64,000 bases of DNA from an uncultured Mesonia sp. (GTDB lineage: Bacteria; Bacteroidota; Bacteroidia; Flavobacteriales; Flavobacteriaceae): assembly GCA_958296185.1 (NCBI GenBank), contig CATQIB010000001.1:49379-113378 (forward strand), in the 5' to 3' direction. Below the pieces are notes generated by a model that searched no databases, was not told the DNA's origin, and saw only the letters and a list, made by a program, of their open reading frames with translations. Below, in pieces: positions 38,413 through 48,411 of this stretch. The stretch's first letter is position 1, and each line of letters starts with the position of its first letter. A program made the position numbers and the translations under genes.

Positions 38413-39789
38413 ATGAAACTATATAACAAAATAAGTGTTTTACTTATTCTCTGCTTTTTAACTTCATGTGAAGATTTCGTCGAAGTAGATACTCCCAACC
38501 ACCAATTACCTGTTACTATGGTATTCGAAAATCAGGAAACCGCGCGTAGTGCTATGTTGGGCATCTATTATCAGCTTTTTAGAAGTGTAGATTTTAGCAA
38601 TGGTCACAGCAGTAGTGTTACTGCCTTAGCGGGTCTCAGCGCGGGCACCTTAGCTCCTCTAGATGCTACCAACACTGTTTATACAGAGTTTATGCAGCAC
38701 GAAGTATTACCTCAAAATCCTAATAATTTAAAATTATGGTCTAGCGCCTACCAAACCGTTTATATGGTCAATTCATTTTTGGAAGGACTCGAAGCAGCAG
38801 ACAGCCTGCCCGAAGAATTAACTAACCAATTAAGGGGAGAAGCCTTGTTTGTTAGAGGGTTTACCTACTTTTACTTAAGACAGCTATATGGGAAAGCACC
38901 TTTAATTGTTACAAGTGATTACCGTATAAATGCTTCGGCCACCTCTAATACACCAGAAGAAATACTCACTCAAATTCTAGCCGATTTAAAAATAGCAGAG
39001 AGTCTTCTTTCCGATGCTTACTCTCACCAAGAGCGTACCTATGTAAATCGATATGTAGTAAAAGCCTTATTGGCACGTATAGCCCTCTATGAAGAAAACT
39101 GGGAGCTTGCCTTGCAATACAGTAGCGAAGTAATCGCACATACTGCGCTTTACAATTTAGAAGCAAGCTTAAACGACGTGTTTTTGGCCAATAGCCAGGA
39201 AGCCATTTGGCAAATTTCACCATTAGGAGGAGGTAATAGCACTACCAATACCCACGAATGGACAATTTTTTCGTCTACATTTCCTCGATTACGATTAACA
39301 ACTGGTTTTGAAAATAATTTTGAAACAGGAGATTTGCGTAAAGAGTACTGGATAGAGCAGCCAGAAAATTCAACCTATCGTCCTTTTAAATACAAAGCAG
39401 GTAATACAGGTAGTGCTATTACAGAATATTCTATGGTACTTCGTTTAGCAGAGCAGTATTTTATACGAGCAGAGGCACAAGCACAACTAGGCAATATGCC
39501 AGCTGCGATAGCCGATTTAGATCACATTAGAGCAAGAGCAGGGGTTTCTCTAATAGCACAAACACAGCCTAGTATTACTAAGGAAGATTTTTTAATACTG
39601 CTATTAGAAGAGCGCCACAGAGAACTCTTTGCCGAATGGGGGCATCGTTGGTTAGACTTGCGACGTACCCAGAGAGCAGCCGCAACTTTTGGCGATAGTC
39701 CGTTTTGGGAACCTACAGATGAACTGTACCCCATACCAGAGGAAGAACGTATAAAAAACCCCAACTTAACCCAAAACCCTGGTTACTAA
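38413..39789 (+). CDS. SusD/RagB-family lipoprotein
   Basis: Lipobox 'LTSCEDF'; 'RGEALFVRGFTYFYLRQLYGKAPLI'; C-terminal 'ERHRELFAEWGHRWLDLRR...LYPIPEEERIKNPNLTQNPGY'. Confidence 0.95.
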   Translation: MKLYNKISVLLILCFLTSCEDFVEVDTPNHQLPVTMVFENQETARSAMLGIYYQLFRSVDFSNGHSSSVTALAGLSAGTLAPLDATNTVYTEFMQHEVLPQNPNNLKLWSSAYQTVYMVNSFLEGLEAADSLPEELTNQLRGEALFVRGFTYFYLRQLYGKAPLIVTSDYRINASATSNTPEEILTQILADLKIAESLLSDAYSHQERTYVNRYVVKALLARIALYEENWELALQYSSEVIAHTALYNLEASLNDVFLANSQEAIWQISPLGGGNSTTNTHEWTIFSSTFPRLRLTTGFENNFETGDLRKEYWIEQPENSTYRPFKYKAGNTGSAITEYSMVLRLAEQYFIRAEAQAQLGNMPAAIADLDHIRARAGVSLIAQTQPSITKEDFLILLLEERHRELFAEWGHRWLDLRRTQRAAATFGDSPFWEPTDELYPIPEEERIKNPNLTQNPGY

Positions 39790-42644
39790 TGAAAATAAAA
39801 CATAACCACCTAAAAAGCTTTTGCTTCATACTTCTAGCAGTTTTATATTTTGCTAGTTATGGTCAAGCTCCAGCAACTATAAAAGACTTATCTTTAGATC
39901 CAAGCATTATACACGGGCAACTCTCTAATGGCTTAACCTATTACATTAAGCCTTTAAAAGAAAGTACATCTGATGTTAAAATGAGTTTATGGGTAAAAGC
40001 AGGAATAATGCAACAAGGAGTAAACCAACCTGATCTCGCTCATTTTTTAGAGCATATGGCCTTTAAATCCAGCACCCATTTTCCTGAAGGATTAAAAGTA
40101 GATAGTTTACGTTTAACCAAAGCAGGCATCCGAAATTTAAGGGATGTTAACGCAGCCAGCGGGTATTACAGCACTAATTACCAATTCCCCGTCGCATCGA
40201 GCAATCCCGAAGGAATCCACACGGCTTTATTATGGTTTAAAGATATTGCACATGGCTTAAAACTTACCGATGAAGATATTGAGAATGAACGGGGGGTATT
40301 GCTACAAGAATTTAATACACGGGTGCAAAATTTGGCTGCGCATCGGGCCAAATCAAAGATGCTGCAACACGTTAATCCCTGTTTTTCCTCTTCAGAAAAT
40401 TTCTTCGACTACAATGCCCATTTTCCTGCAACAGAATTACGGGAGTTTTATGCCACTTGGTACCGTCCTGATTTGATGGCAATAGGTGTGGTGGGAAATA
40501 TAGAAAATTCTGAAGAGCTCAAGGCAAAAATCGAACGAATGTTTGGAGGTATCCCCATGCCTAAAAACCCAAAACCACTCCCTGAATGTGAGTTGACGGG
40601 GCAACCCACCTCTTGGGTTAACATCACTCAAGGAGAAAAAGAGATTACACAAGTCAAAAACAACCGAAATCGATTATATTTAGGTTTTAGAGATTCATCT
40701 ACCCAAGAAAAAATACATCGTCTTGAAGGACTAAAACAACTTTTCCTTTGGCAATCCACGACACAACTTTTGCAAAACCGCTTGAATAAATTACAGCAGT
40801 CTTATGACATTCATTTTAATTTTTTAAATAAGCACACCTACCGGTCACAAGTCGTTATGAGTTTTAAAGCGCATAATGTTTTGATTGATTTTGAAGTAGG
40901 ATACGGGGAAAAAGCTTTAGAGACCTTTATAAGTTATTTACATCAATTGAAAGAATTCGGAGTGCATCCAGAGGAATGGTCAGAAGTGGTAAAAAATCAA
41001 AATCTTATTCTTGATTCCCAAGACACCACTAGTACGAACTATTGGTCGCAAGAAATTTACCGGCATTATGTAACAGGAGAAGCCTTACCTGCCCAGAAAA
41101 AAACTTTATTAAAACAATGGTGGAATGAGATGAGTGTCACCCAATTCAATCAAGAACTTAAAAAATTAATCCAATTGGTACCAGAAGACATAGCCGTGAT
41201 TGCCACAAAAGGAAGTGAAGCGGCCAATTATACGGAAGTGCAGGTAAGAAATCTAATTGATAAAACGCTTCAAAAGCCTGTCAAACCTTACCTGCCAGAA
41301 AAATGGAACCAGTCTTTGTTGAGCAGCGAGATGATCGCCTCTTTGACGTCTCAAAAAATCAAAGCGAAAGGAACGACCAAAAGTGGTGGTAAACGATTTT
41401 CCTTAAAGAATGGCGCACAATTGATTTTCCATAAAGATACCACTGCCCGTTATAAAAACGGTAAAGTAGAAATTATGGGTTTTAATCCGTGGGGTAGTCA
41501 TTGTTTTCCATACCCCGTTAACTATGCCGCACAAAATGCGGCAAATATAGTACTTCAATCGGGCATGAGTGCTTGGGATAAATTTGATCTCGAACAATTT
41601 ATGGAACAGCAGCCCCAACCCTTTACCATCGCACCCTATATCGAAGCGGAGGAATCAGGTATTGCAGGTAAAGCTTCGATAGAAACTTTAGAAAAATGGT
41701 TTCAAATGATGTATCTTTATATGACTCAACCCCGTTATGACACCAAGGCATTTCATTATTGGAAACGGCAGAAAAAGATAGTATATTTTCAATCTCCCTA
41801 TGACGTCTCTTTTTTAAACTTTAAAAATCGGGTAGATGAACTTATGGGTCGAAATACTTATGCGAATGTAGGAGAACAATTATGGACCGGTGTTAAAAAG
41901 ACAGATTTAGACACCGCCTACCGAAGCTATCAGCAGCTCTTCGGGCAGACCCATGATTTTACTTTTGTGGTGAGGGGAAATATAGAAGAGTCTGCGTTAC
42001 TTTCCCTAGCTCAAAAATATATAGGTAACCTACCGCAGAGTAATTCTAAATTTAAATGCCAACCTAGGCTAAAGCAAAAAAACAAAGCACAAAAGCACCC
42101 TGTACTCAATAATATAGGCGACACGATAATTAATTCAGAGAAGACTCAATATTTAATACGTTATATATTGACCGATATTCCACCAAATAGCCAAGAGTAT
42201 TTAGGCTTACAGATGCTTAGCCGAATATTAGGGGAACGTCTCATGAACTTGCGCTACGAGGAGAATTTTTCTATCTATGGGGTGAATGCTAGTTTTAACC
42301 CGCCATCTAAATCCCATGCCTATGATTTTTCATTTCATATGGGCTGTAAGGCCAAAGAACTGCCATTGATACGAAAAGAAGCAAAAAAAATAATAGAGAA
42401 TATAAAATTGGGAAATATAGATAAAGAGGAGTTTAAAGCTGCCCAATCCTATGTCATAAGTTTGGCTTCAGGCTCCCTGTCAACCCAAAATCGACTCTTA
42501 GCTTATTATAAAGGGCATAGCCCTTGGGTTAACTTAGAAAGCATAAAATTAACTGTAAACGCTATTACTCCAAAATTACTTAAAAACCTAGCAAAACGAT
42601 ATATAAGGGACGAATGCCTGTACGAATTTGCAACTTATGAGTAG
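39789..42644 (+). CDS. M16-family (pitrilysin/insulinase-like) zinc metalloprotease
   Basis: 'LAHFLEHMAFKSSTHFPEG' (HxxEH motif: HFLEH); C-terminal partner domain; signal peptide. Confidence 0.93.
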   Translation: MKIKHNHLKSFCFILLAVLYFASYGQAPATIKDLSLDPSIIHGQLSNGLTYYIKPLKESTSDVKMSLWVKAGIMQQGVNQPDLAHFLEHMAFKSSTHFPEGLKVDSLRLTKAGIRNLRDVNAASGYYSTNYQFPVASSNPEGIHTALLWFKDIAHGLKLTDEDIENERGVLLQEFNTRVQNLAAHRAKSKMLQHVNPCFSSSENFFDYNAHFPATELREFYATWYRPDLMAIGVVGNIENSEELKAKIERMFGGIPMPKNPKPLPECELTGQPTSWVNITQGEKEITQVKNNRNRLYLGFRDSSTQEKIHRLEGLKQLFLWQSTTQLLQNRLNKLQQSYDIHFNFLNKHTYRSQVVMSFKAHNVLIDFEVGYGEKALETFISYLHQLKEFGVHPEEWSEVVKNQNLILDSQDTTSTNYWSQEIYRHYVTGEALPAQKKTLLKQWWNEMSVTQFNQELKKLIQLVPEDIAVIATKGSEAANYTEVQVRNLIDKTLQKPVKPYLPEKWNQSLLSSEMIASLTSQKIKAKGTTKSGGKRFSLKNGAQLIFHKDTTARYKNGKVEIMGFNPWGSHCFPYPVNYAAQNAANIVLQSGMSAWDKFDLEQFMEQQPQPFTIAPYIEAEESGIAGKASIETLEKWFQMMYLYMTQPRYDTKAFHYWKRQKKIVYFQSPYDVSFLNFKNRVDELMGRNTYANVGEQLWTGVKKTDLDTAYRSYQQLFGQTHDFTFVVRGNIEESALLSLAQKYIGNLPQSNSKFKCQPRLKQKNKAQKHPVLNNIGDTIINSEKTQYLIRYILTDIPPNSQEYLGLQMLSRILGERLMNLRYEENFSIYGVNASFNPPSKSHAYDFSFHMGCKAKELPLIRKEAKKIIENIKLGNIDKEEFKAAQSYVISLASGSLSTQNRLLAYYKGHSPWVNLESIKLTVNAITPKLLKNLAKRYIRDECLYEFATYE

Positions 42645-42692
42645 GAATAGCTCAAACTTTAAAAAACATACTAACAAATTGAAAAAAAATAA

Positions 42693-42720
42693 GAAACCGG
42701 ACTATCGCCCGGTTTCTATT
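42693..42720. terminator. Bidirectional terminator between convergent M16 gene and DUF6520-like gene
   Basis: GAAACCGG-N8-CCGGTTTC with flanking A/T runs. Confidence 0.85.
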
Positions 42721-42728
42721 TTTAAAGA

Positions 42729-43004
42729 TTAATCTAAAGTAACTTCTCCTACCACTTTCCCACTACCAATTTTGGGGTCAGAGAAACTTTGTGAATCATA
42801 AATTGGATAGTTTGTGCCATCGGGCAGTACACGTACCAAACAGCTTTGGTCTTGATTAACACAACTCATCTCAGGGATGGCATGCCAACTTCCATTTTTG
42901 AAGATAAAATCTTCGCTTGGATTTGCTTCTGTATCGGCCGTTGTAAAGGCCATCGCTGTAGAAAACACTACAGCCAACATCGGAATTAAAAATTGCTTTT
43001 TCAT
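42729..43004 (-). CDS. DUF6520-like small secreted protein
   Basis: 91 aa, 'MKKQFLIPMLAVVFSTAMAFTTADTEANPS...MSCVNQDQSCLVRV' signal peptide plus short mature peptide with two Cys. Confidence 0.6.
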   Translation of the reverse strand: MKKQFLIPMLAVVFSTAMAFTTADTEANPSEDFIFKNGSWHAIPEMSCVNQDQSCLVRVLPDGTNYPIYDSQSFSDPKIGSGKVVGEVTLD

Positions 43005-43033
43005 ATTAAAAGAATTTAAGTGAATATTAATGT

Positions 43034-43495
43034 CTACTCTGTTTTGCCAGGTTTTCGATCTACACCCTGTTTACTGCGCAGTAAAAAAAAGTTATATATA
43101 TTAAAGATTACGAGAACTATATAAACCAAGCTAGCATAAAAATGCACTTCCCAACTCAAAAACGGAAACAGACTCTTACAAGTGCAGGCTATGCTTTCTT
43201 GTACATACACCAAATGCCAAAGTAAAGAGGTGTAAAAGAGCATGAGTAAAAGCGCCAATGCATAGAGCCAAAAAGAGCTATAGAAACATAAAGCTATACC
43301 CAGTAAGAGCTCTAAAAAAGCCAATGACCAACTCAATAGGCTTAGGCCGGTAGTAAAGCCTAAAAACTCTGCATCTGCCAAACTACGTACAAATACATCT
43401 ATGCCCCGGAGCTTTACTATTCCAGCATAAATCAAAATCCCTCCCAAGATTAAGTGATTCAGACCGTTTAAAATAGATATACGATAAGGGCGCAT
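43034..43495 (-). CDS. MauE/DoxX-like integral membrane protein
   Basis: Four TMs, 'GILIYAGIVKLRGIDVFVRSLADAEFLG', 'LAFLELLLGIALCF', 'CTCKSLFPF'. Confidence 0.75.
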   Translation of the reverse strand: MRPYRISILNGLNHLILGGILIYAGIVKLRGIDVFVRSLADAEFLGFTTGLSLLSWSLAFLELLLGIALCFYSSFWLYALALLLMLFYTSLLWHLVYVQESIACTCKSLFPFLSWEVHFYASLVYIVLVIFNIYNFFLLRSKQGVDRKPGKTE

Positions 43496-43662
43496 AATGC
43501 TCGATTTTTAAGTGAACAACTAATTTACAGCCTAAACCTAGAAGTGGGGTAGTGTTTTGAATTACTATAGGTAGTTGAAAAATACACTGCTGGCCATTTA
43601 AAGCCTTAAAAGCCTATGCCAAGCCGCGTTTTACCTAAGAGATACGGCATAGCTACCTCGGA

Positions 43663-43745
43663 GCTTCCTCGTAACTCCTTCGATAAAACTTCGATAAATC
43701 CTTATATTACGAGGAAGCAACGAAGAAGTATCGAAGGAGTTACGA
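43663..43745. repeat. Overlapping inverted repeats that can form mutually exclusive hairpins
   Basis: GCTTCCTCGTAA (43663-43674)/TTACGAGGAAGC (43707-43718) and TCGTAACTCCTTCGATA (43669-43685)/TATCGAAGGAGTTACGA (43729-43745). Confidence 0.85.
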
Positions 43746-43842
43746 ACTAGGTACACTTTTGAACTACTTTTTGTAGTTGAAAAATCTACTGTTTTAGCTA
43801 TTAGTGAGGCTAACTTTATATCGAGATCAAAAACAAAAGAAA

Positions 43843-44484
43843 ATGGCAAGAATTACCGAAAATACATTGGGACGCTTATCGGGTAAGGTGGGTGGTTTGG
43901 TTTTTAAGCAAAGTGAGTTTGGCGACTACGTAAGTGCTATGCCTAGCGCTACCCAACATAAGCCCAGTTTAGCCCAGCGTCGGCAACGGAATCGCATGCG
44001 TTTGTGTATGGATTTTATTAAAGGTGTAGGGCATATCATCCAGCACGTTTATTTACCCACGGCTAGCACAAGAACACGGCACAATCAGCTAAAATCACAC
44101 CTGCTTAAAAATGCGATGCAAAGTACGGGTAAGGGCTTATCTTTAATTTATTCTCAAGTAATGCTGAGTAGAGGAGATTTGCGGCCATTAATGCTAAAGC
44201 AGTTAGAAAATTTGGGAGCAGGGGAGTATGGTTTAAAATTTGACCCCCAATTGAATCAAGCCATGACCCACGCAGACGATCAGGTGTTTTTGGTGCTTTA
44301 CCGTCCTGCACAACCACAATTTCATTGGAGTCCGTTGCTGGGCTACCGCACGGCAGCTAGCATCCGCTTTTGTACTCCAAAGGTGTGGCCAAGTGGAGAA
44401 CCCTTACACGCCTGGGTAGGTTTTTTTAATCCAACTCTTAGCGAAGCCTCTATTAGCACCTATTTAGGCGAAATAGTTAGTTAA
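43843..44484 (+). CDS. DUF6266-like protein
   Basis: 'MARITENTLGRLSGKVGGLVFKQ' N-terminus typical of the family (from memory); internal ATG preferred over 43804. Confidence 0.65.
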   Translation: MARITENTLGRLSGKVGGLVFKQSEFGDYVSAMPSATQHKPSLAQRRQRNRMRLCMDFIKGVGHIIQHVYLPTASTRTRHNQLKSHLLKNAMQSTGKGLSLIYSQVMLSRGDLRPLMLKQLENLGAGEYGLKFDPQLNQAMTHADDQVFLVLYRPAQPQFHWSPLLGYRTAASIRFCTPKVWPSGEPLHAWVGFFNPTLSEASISTYLGEIVS

Positions 44485-44708
44485 TATGATAGAGACGATT
44501 AGCAGTTGCGTTTCTCTGGGATTATTTGGGATATTCTAAATCTTCTGTTTGCTTAAAAATGCCCTTAGAGCACTACAAACTAATTTTTTTTAGTTGTATG
44601 TTTTTCAATTTGTAAATAGATAAAAAAATATTTTCATCTGTATTATTTTTAGTAAGTTTTGTAGATATTATGAATATTTTATTTATTTGCAGTTAAATTT
44701 TGAAAAAA

Positions 44709-47700
44709 ATGAAAAATTACTTAGTAGCCTTGATTGTTCTAGTTTTGTTTGAAACGAGTTTTGCACAAGGGCAAGGAGGGGGTATGGAGTTTGATAAAGT
44801 ATTGGGGCCTTCGCCTACAGTGCAATCCTTTGCGACTTTTCAAGAAGTTCCAGTGAATAATTATACGGGGATACCAGATATTAAAATACCGCTTTTTGAA
44901 ACAGAAACTTTAGGGAGTCAGCGTAAATTTACGTTGGCATTAAGGTATCATCCTTCTAATGTTAAGGTTGAGCAGGTGCCTGGTTGGGAGGGTTTTGGTT
45001 GGTCCCTAATGGCTGGCGGCGCTATATATAAATCTGTTTCAGGGGATGACGATGAGAATTATGTAAACAGTAAAGGTATGTATGGCGTTGAGAATCCGTT
45101 TGAGGAAGAATTTTTTGACTCATACGACCAATTTATTTATAATATTTTGAATTTTACAGATGATAGAATTAAACAAAGAAATAAGTATTTGTATGATGTT
45201 ACTTATTTAAATAAATACGACACAAGCTATGATCTATATAGCCTTAATTATGGCAGTTTGAGTGCTAAATTTTATATAAAAAAGCCCGGTGGAGTGCATA
45301 ACTATGACTATCAAATTGAATATCTCAGTAATGACAATAGAATAAAGATAAGTGTTATATCAGAACTTATTGGGGGCGCTCCGTATATAAAAGGCTTCGT
45401 GGTAACAGATGATAATGGTTTTGTTTACACTTTCGATCAAAAGGAAAAAACTGAGGTTATTACCGAAACTCAAACTATAAATTTTGTTCACGAGCCTCCT
45501 AATATGTCTAATTCATACGATACTTATTCAAGTGCATTCTGGGTGAGTGAGGTAAAGGATCCGCAAGGCAATGTTTTAATTGATTTCGATTATAATACCA
45601 TACTAGAAGAATATAAAAAAAATAATTTCATTCAATATATTTCGGAAGACCATCCTTATTGTACACCTATTGATAGCTTTGCTGTTTATACCGGATTGAT
45701 GCCTTATAATGTTTCTAATACCCTTTATACAAAGGTTACATCGCAAAAACTTTCCAAAATTGATGTAAAAGGCAAGTGTAAAGTGTATTTTACTACAGAA
45801 ACGGGTAGGATGGATATGGAAAATCCTAATGTTGCTGTGAGATTATCTCAAATTAATATAAAGAATTATGAAAATGAAACTATACAAGAAATAGAACTGG
45901 GACATTCTTACCGATCTCAAGCGCAGAGGCTCATTTTGGAAAAGGTAAGATTTTTTGATAAAAATCAGGAGTTGTCAAAAAAATATGAATTGAATTATAA
46001 TAAAATAGATCAGTTGCCTGCTTTTGACTCAAAAGAAAAAGACTTGTGGGGCTTTTATAATGGACCCAATGCTTCTGGAACGGCGCATAACTTTTTGCCT
46101 GACGAAAAATACTCAACGGTTGGTTTGCTTAATAAAATGGTTATTCCGACAGGGGGAGCCTATATTTTTGATTTCGAAAGTAATGATTATGCATTTGTAG
46201 CTAGCACCATGCTAGATGATTTTTTGAATCGCGAAAACGAACAAGAGATGGTTAAGAGTTTAAACTATAAAGGTTTTCAAGATGAATCGAATACTAATGT
46301 GGAAATTTTTTATATTTCTAACGATCAAGATGTGGTTTTTGATTTAGAAGCACTTAGTTTTAATCCAAATAGTTTAATAGATAAGGCCTTTTGGAGTTTT
46401 GATATTAGGCCTGTTAAGATTGATGAAAGTCAAGCAAATATTGATAATTATTTGCCCGGTCCATTTCAATTGTCATCAATCAATGAAAATTTCTTGTTAG
46501 ACGATATTTATTCAGGGGTGCTTCCAGGTGGGCGCTTTTTGAAAAAAATGAATTTAAGTAATTCACAGAATTTTCCGTCCGGGGTATCGCAGCACAATAT
46601 CTTTTTTTTGAAAAAAGGCTTTTATGCGATCAAGTTTTATCAAGATCCTGAGCAAACTATAGCCACAAACGGGGTAGAGTATAATTTGGAATATAAATTT
46701 ACAGCTAACACTAACCAATACAAGTACAACGTTGGCGGAGGTAATAGAATTAAGAGTATAGGTTATTTCGCAAATGCTGGCGTCTCTCCAAATTTTTTTA
46801 ATGATCGTGAATCGTATAGTTTAAATTACAAGCCCAAAGTAGAGGTTAATTTTAACTATAGGAGTTTTGAAGACGGGTCTATGTCTAGTGGTGGGGTAGT
46901 TTCAATACCTAGAAACAGTTATCCTATTAAAAATAATTATCTTTTTGAGATTCCTAGTAAATTTTTAAAGGATAGGCGTTCTCATGAATTTTTAGTGCTC
47001 GGTGATTATAACCTTATAGGCGGACTTCAAACCCAAGGTAGTTATGTGGGTTATAAAAATGTCGAGGTTAGTAAAGTAGTTACGGAACAAGAGGTTTTTA
47101 ATTCATTTGATATAGTTTTGCATAAATATAAAAATGGTGTTGTTGAGTATACCTATAGTTCACCGATAGATGTTCCTTATTATATTAACATAAATTATCC
47201 TTTTGTCAATGAACCTTATCCTCACTTTAAAACCGCAAATTTGTTGAAACAAGTTACAAAGGATCGTGCTAACAGAATACAGGTTGAAGAGAATTATGAA
47301 TATAATTACACTTTCAACGAAAAAATTTATGGTATAAAGTCTTATTATGTAAACGGCGGCTGTGAATTTTTTAGTAAAACTATTGGATTTGGATCTTATT
47401 ACAATGAATACTTAAGAGGTTTAGAGTCTGGACATCCTCAAAATACCTGTGGTTATCCACTATTTTTACGAATAATTGATTTTATGCCGATTAAATATAA
47501 ATACGGAAGAGCTGATTTAGTAACTAAGAAGACACGTAATTTTTTCTATAATGAAATCAATAGTGGTCTGCAGGATACGGTTACTACTACTACGTCCTTT
47601 ACCTATCACCCTTTTAATTATCAAATGAAGGAAAAGAAAAATTTCGTTACCAAAGAAGGAAAATCAATCGAAATACGGGAGGTGTATGATTATCCAAGTA

Positions 47701-48392
47701 GACAAGACCCAGAGTATTATTCGGTAGATTTATTCAATCAGCACAGGTTGAATGAAGTCTTATCGGTGAGAACTTATAAAAATGATACTTTGTTATCGGT
47801 AAGAAAGAATAGGTTTGGTTATCCTATTTGTGGCTTAGGACAAGTGATTACTGCTGAAGGTCAGCAAGATAGTTCGAGTACGGGTGCTGCTGGTTTATTT
47901 CTTAAGTCAGTTGAGCTTGGTAAATACAATCTGGCTAGTGACGAAATTACATCAGCTTTAATTGAAGCAGGGCTAGAGGAGCGACTATCTTATGATTGTT
48001 ATGATCAATTTGGTAATCCGTTACAGATCCATAAACCAAATGGAGTCTCTATTTGTTATATCTGGGGTTATAATAATTCATATCCAGTAGCTAAGGTAGA
48101 GAATGCAACCTATGCCGAGATTGAATCTGTCTTAGGTAATGACTTTGATTTGGGAAATAATGGACTTAGTGGGACACAAGAGAGTGATCTTCGCAATGCA
48201 TTAGTTTTTAAAGATGCAATGATTACTACGTTTGATTATGAACCGTTAGTAGGGGTAATTAGACAGACGGATTACCGGGGTTACACCATTTATTATAAAT
48301 ACGATTCACAAAATCGTCTTAAATATATTCAGGACACTAATGGTAATGTTTTGAAATCTTTTGATTATAACTACCGTACAGTATCGAAATAA
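44709..48392 (+). CDS. YD/RHS-repeat shell protein A3 (cassette 3)
   Basis: Close paralog of A2 ('PSPTVQSFATFQEVPVNNYTGIPDIKIPLFETETL...LRYHPSNVKVEQVPGWEGFGWSL'), signal peptide, C-terminal YD repeats. Confidence 0.88.
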   Translation: MKNYLVALIVLVLFETSFAQGQGGGMEFDKVLGPSPTVQSFATFQEVPVNNYTGIPDIKIPLFETETLGSQRKFTLALRYHPSNVKVEQVPGWEGFGWSLMAGGAIYKSVSGDDDENYVNSKGMYGVENPFEEEFFDSYDQFIYNILNFTDDRIKQRNKYLYDVTYLNKYDTSYDLYSLNYGSLSAKFYIKKPGGVHNYDYQIEYLSNDNRIKISVISELIGGAPYIKGFVVTDDNGFVYTFDQKEKTEVITETQTINFVHEPPNMSNSYDTYSSAFWVSEVKDPQGNVLIDFDYNTILEEYKKNNFIQYISEDHPYCTPIDSFAVYTGLMPYNVSNTLYTKVTSQKLSKIDVKGKCKVYFTTETGRMDMENPNVAVRLSQINIKNYENETIQEIELGHSYRSQAQRLILEKVRFFDKNQELSKKYELNYNKIDQLPAFDSKEKDLWGFYNGPNASGTAHNFLPDEKYSTVGLLNKMVIPTGGAYIFDFESNDYAFVASTMLDDFLNRENEQEMVKSLNYKGFQDESNTNVEIFYISNDQDVVFDLEALSFNPNSLIDKAFWSFDIRPVKIDESQANIDNYLPGPFQLSSINENFLLDDIYSGVLPGGRFLKKMNLSNSQNFPSGVSQHNIFFLKKGFYAIKFYQDPEQTIATNGVEYNLEYKFTANTNQYKYNVGGGNRIKSIGYFANAGVSPNFFNDRESYSLNYKPKVEVNFNYRSFEDGSMSSGGVVSIPRNSYPIKNNYLFEIPSKFLKDRRSHEFLVLGDYNLIGGLQTQGSYVGYKNVEVSKVVTEQEVFNSFDIVLHKYKNGVVEYTYSSPIDVPYYININYPFVNEPYPHFKTANLLKQVTKDRANRIQVEENYEYNYTFNEKIYGIKSYYVNGGCEFFSKTIGFGSYYNEYLRGLESGHPQNTCGYPLFLRIIDFMPIKYKYGRADLVTKKTRNFFYNEINSGLQDTVTTTTSFTYHPFNYQMKEKKNFVTKEGKSIEIREVYDYPSRQDPEYYSVDLFNQHRLNEVLSVRTYKNDTLLSVRKNRFGYPICGLGQVITAEGQQDSSSTGAAGLFLKSVELGKYNLASDEITSALIEAGLEERLSYDCYDQFGNPLQIHKPNGVSICYIWGYNNSYPVAKVENATYAEIESVLGNDFDLGNNGLSGTQESDLRNALVFKDAMITTFDYEPLVGVIRQTDYRGYTIYYKYDSQNRLKYIQDTNGNVLKSFDYNYRTVSK

Positions 48393-48411
48393 ACTATAAC
48401 AGAGAGTAATT

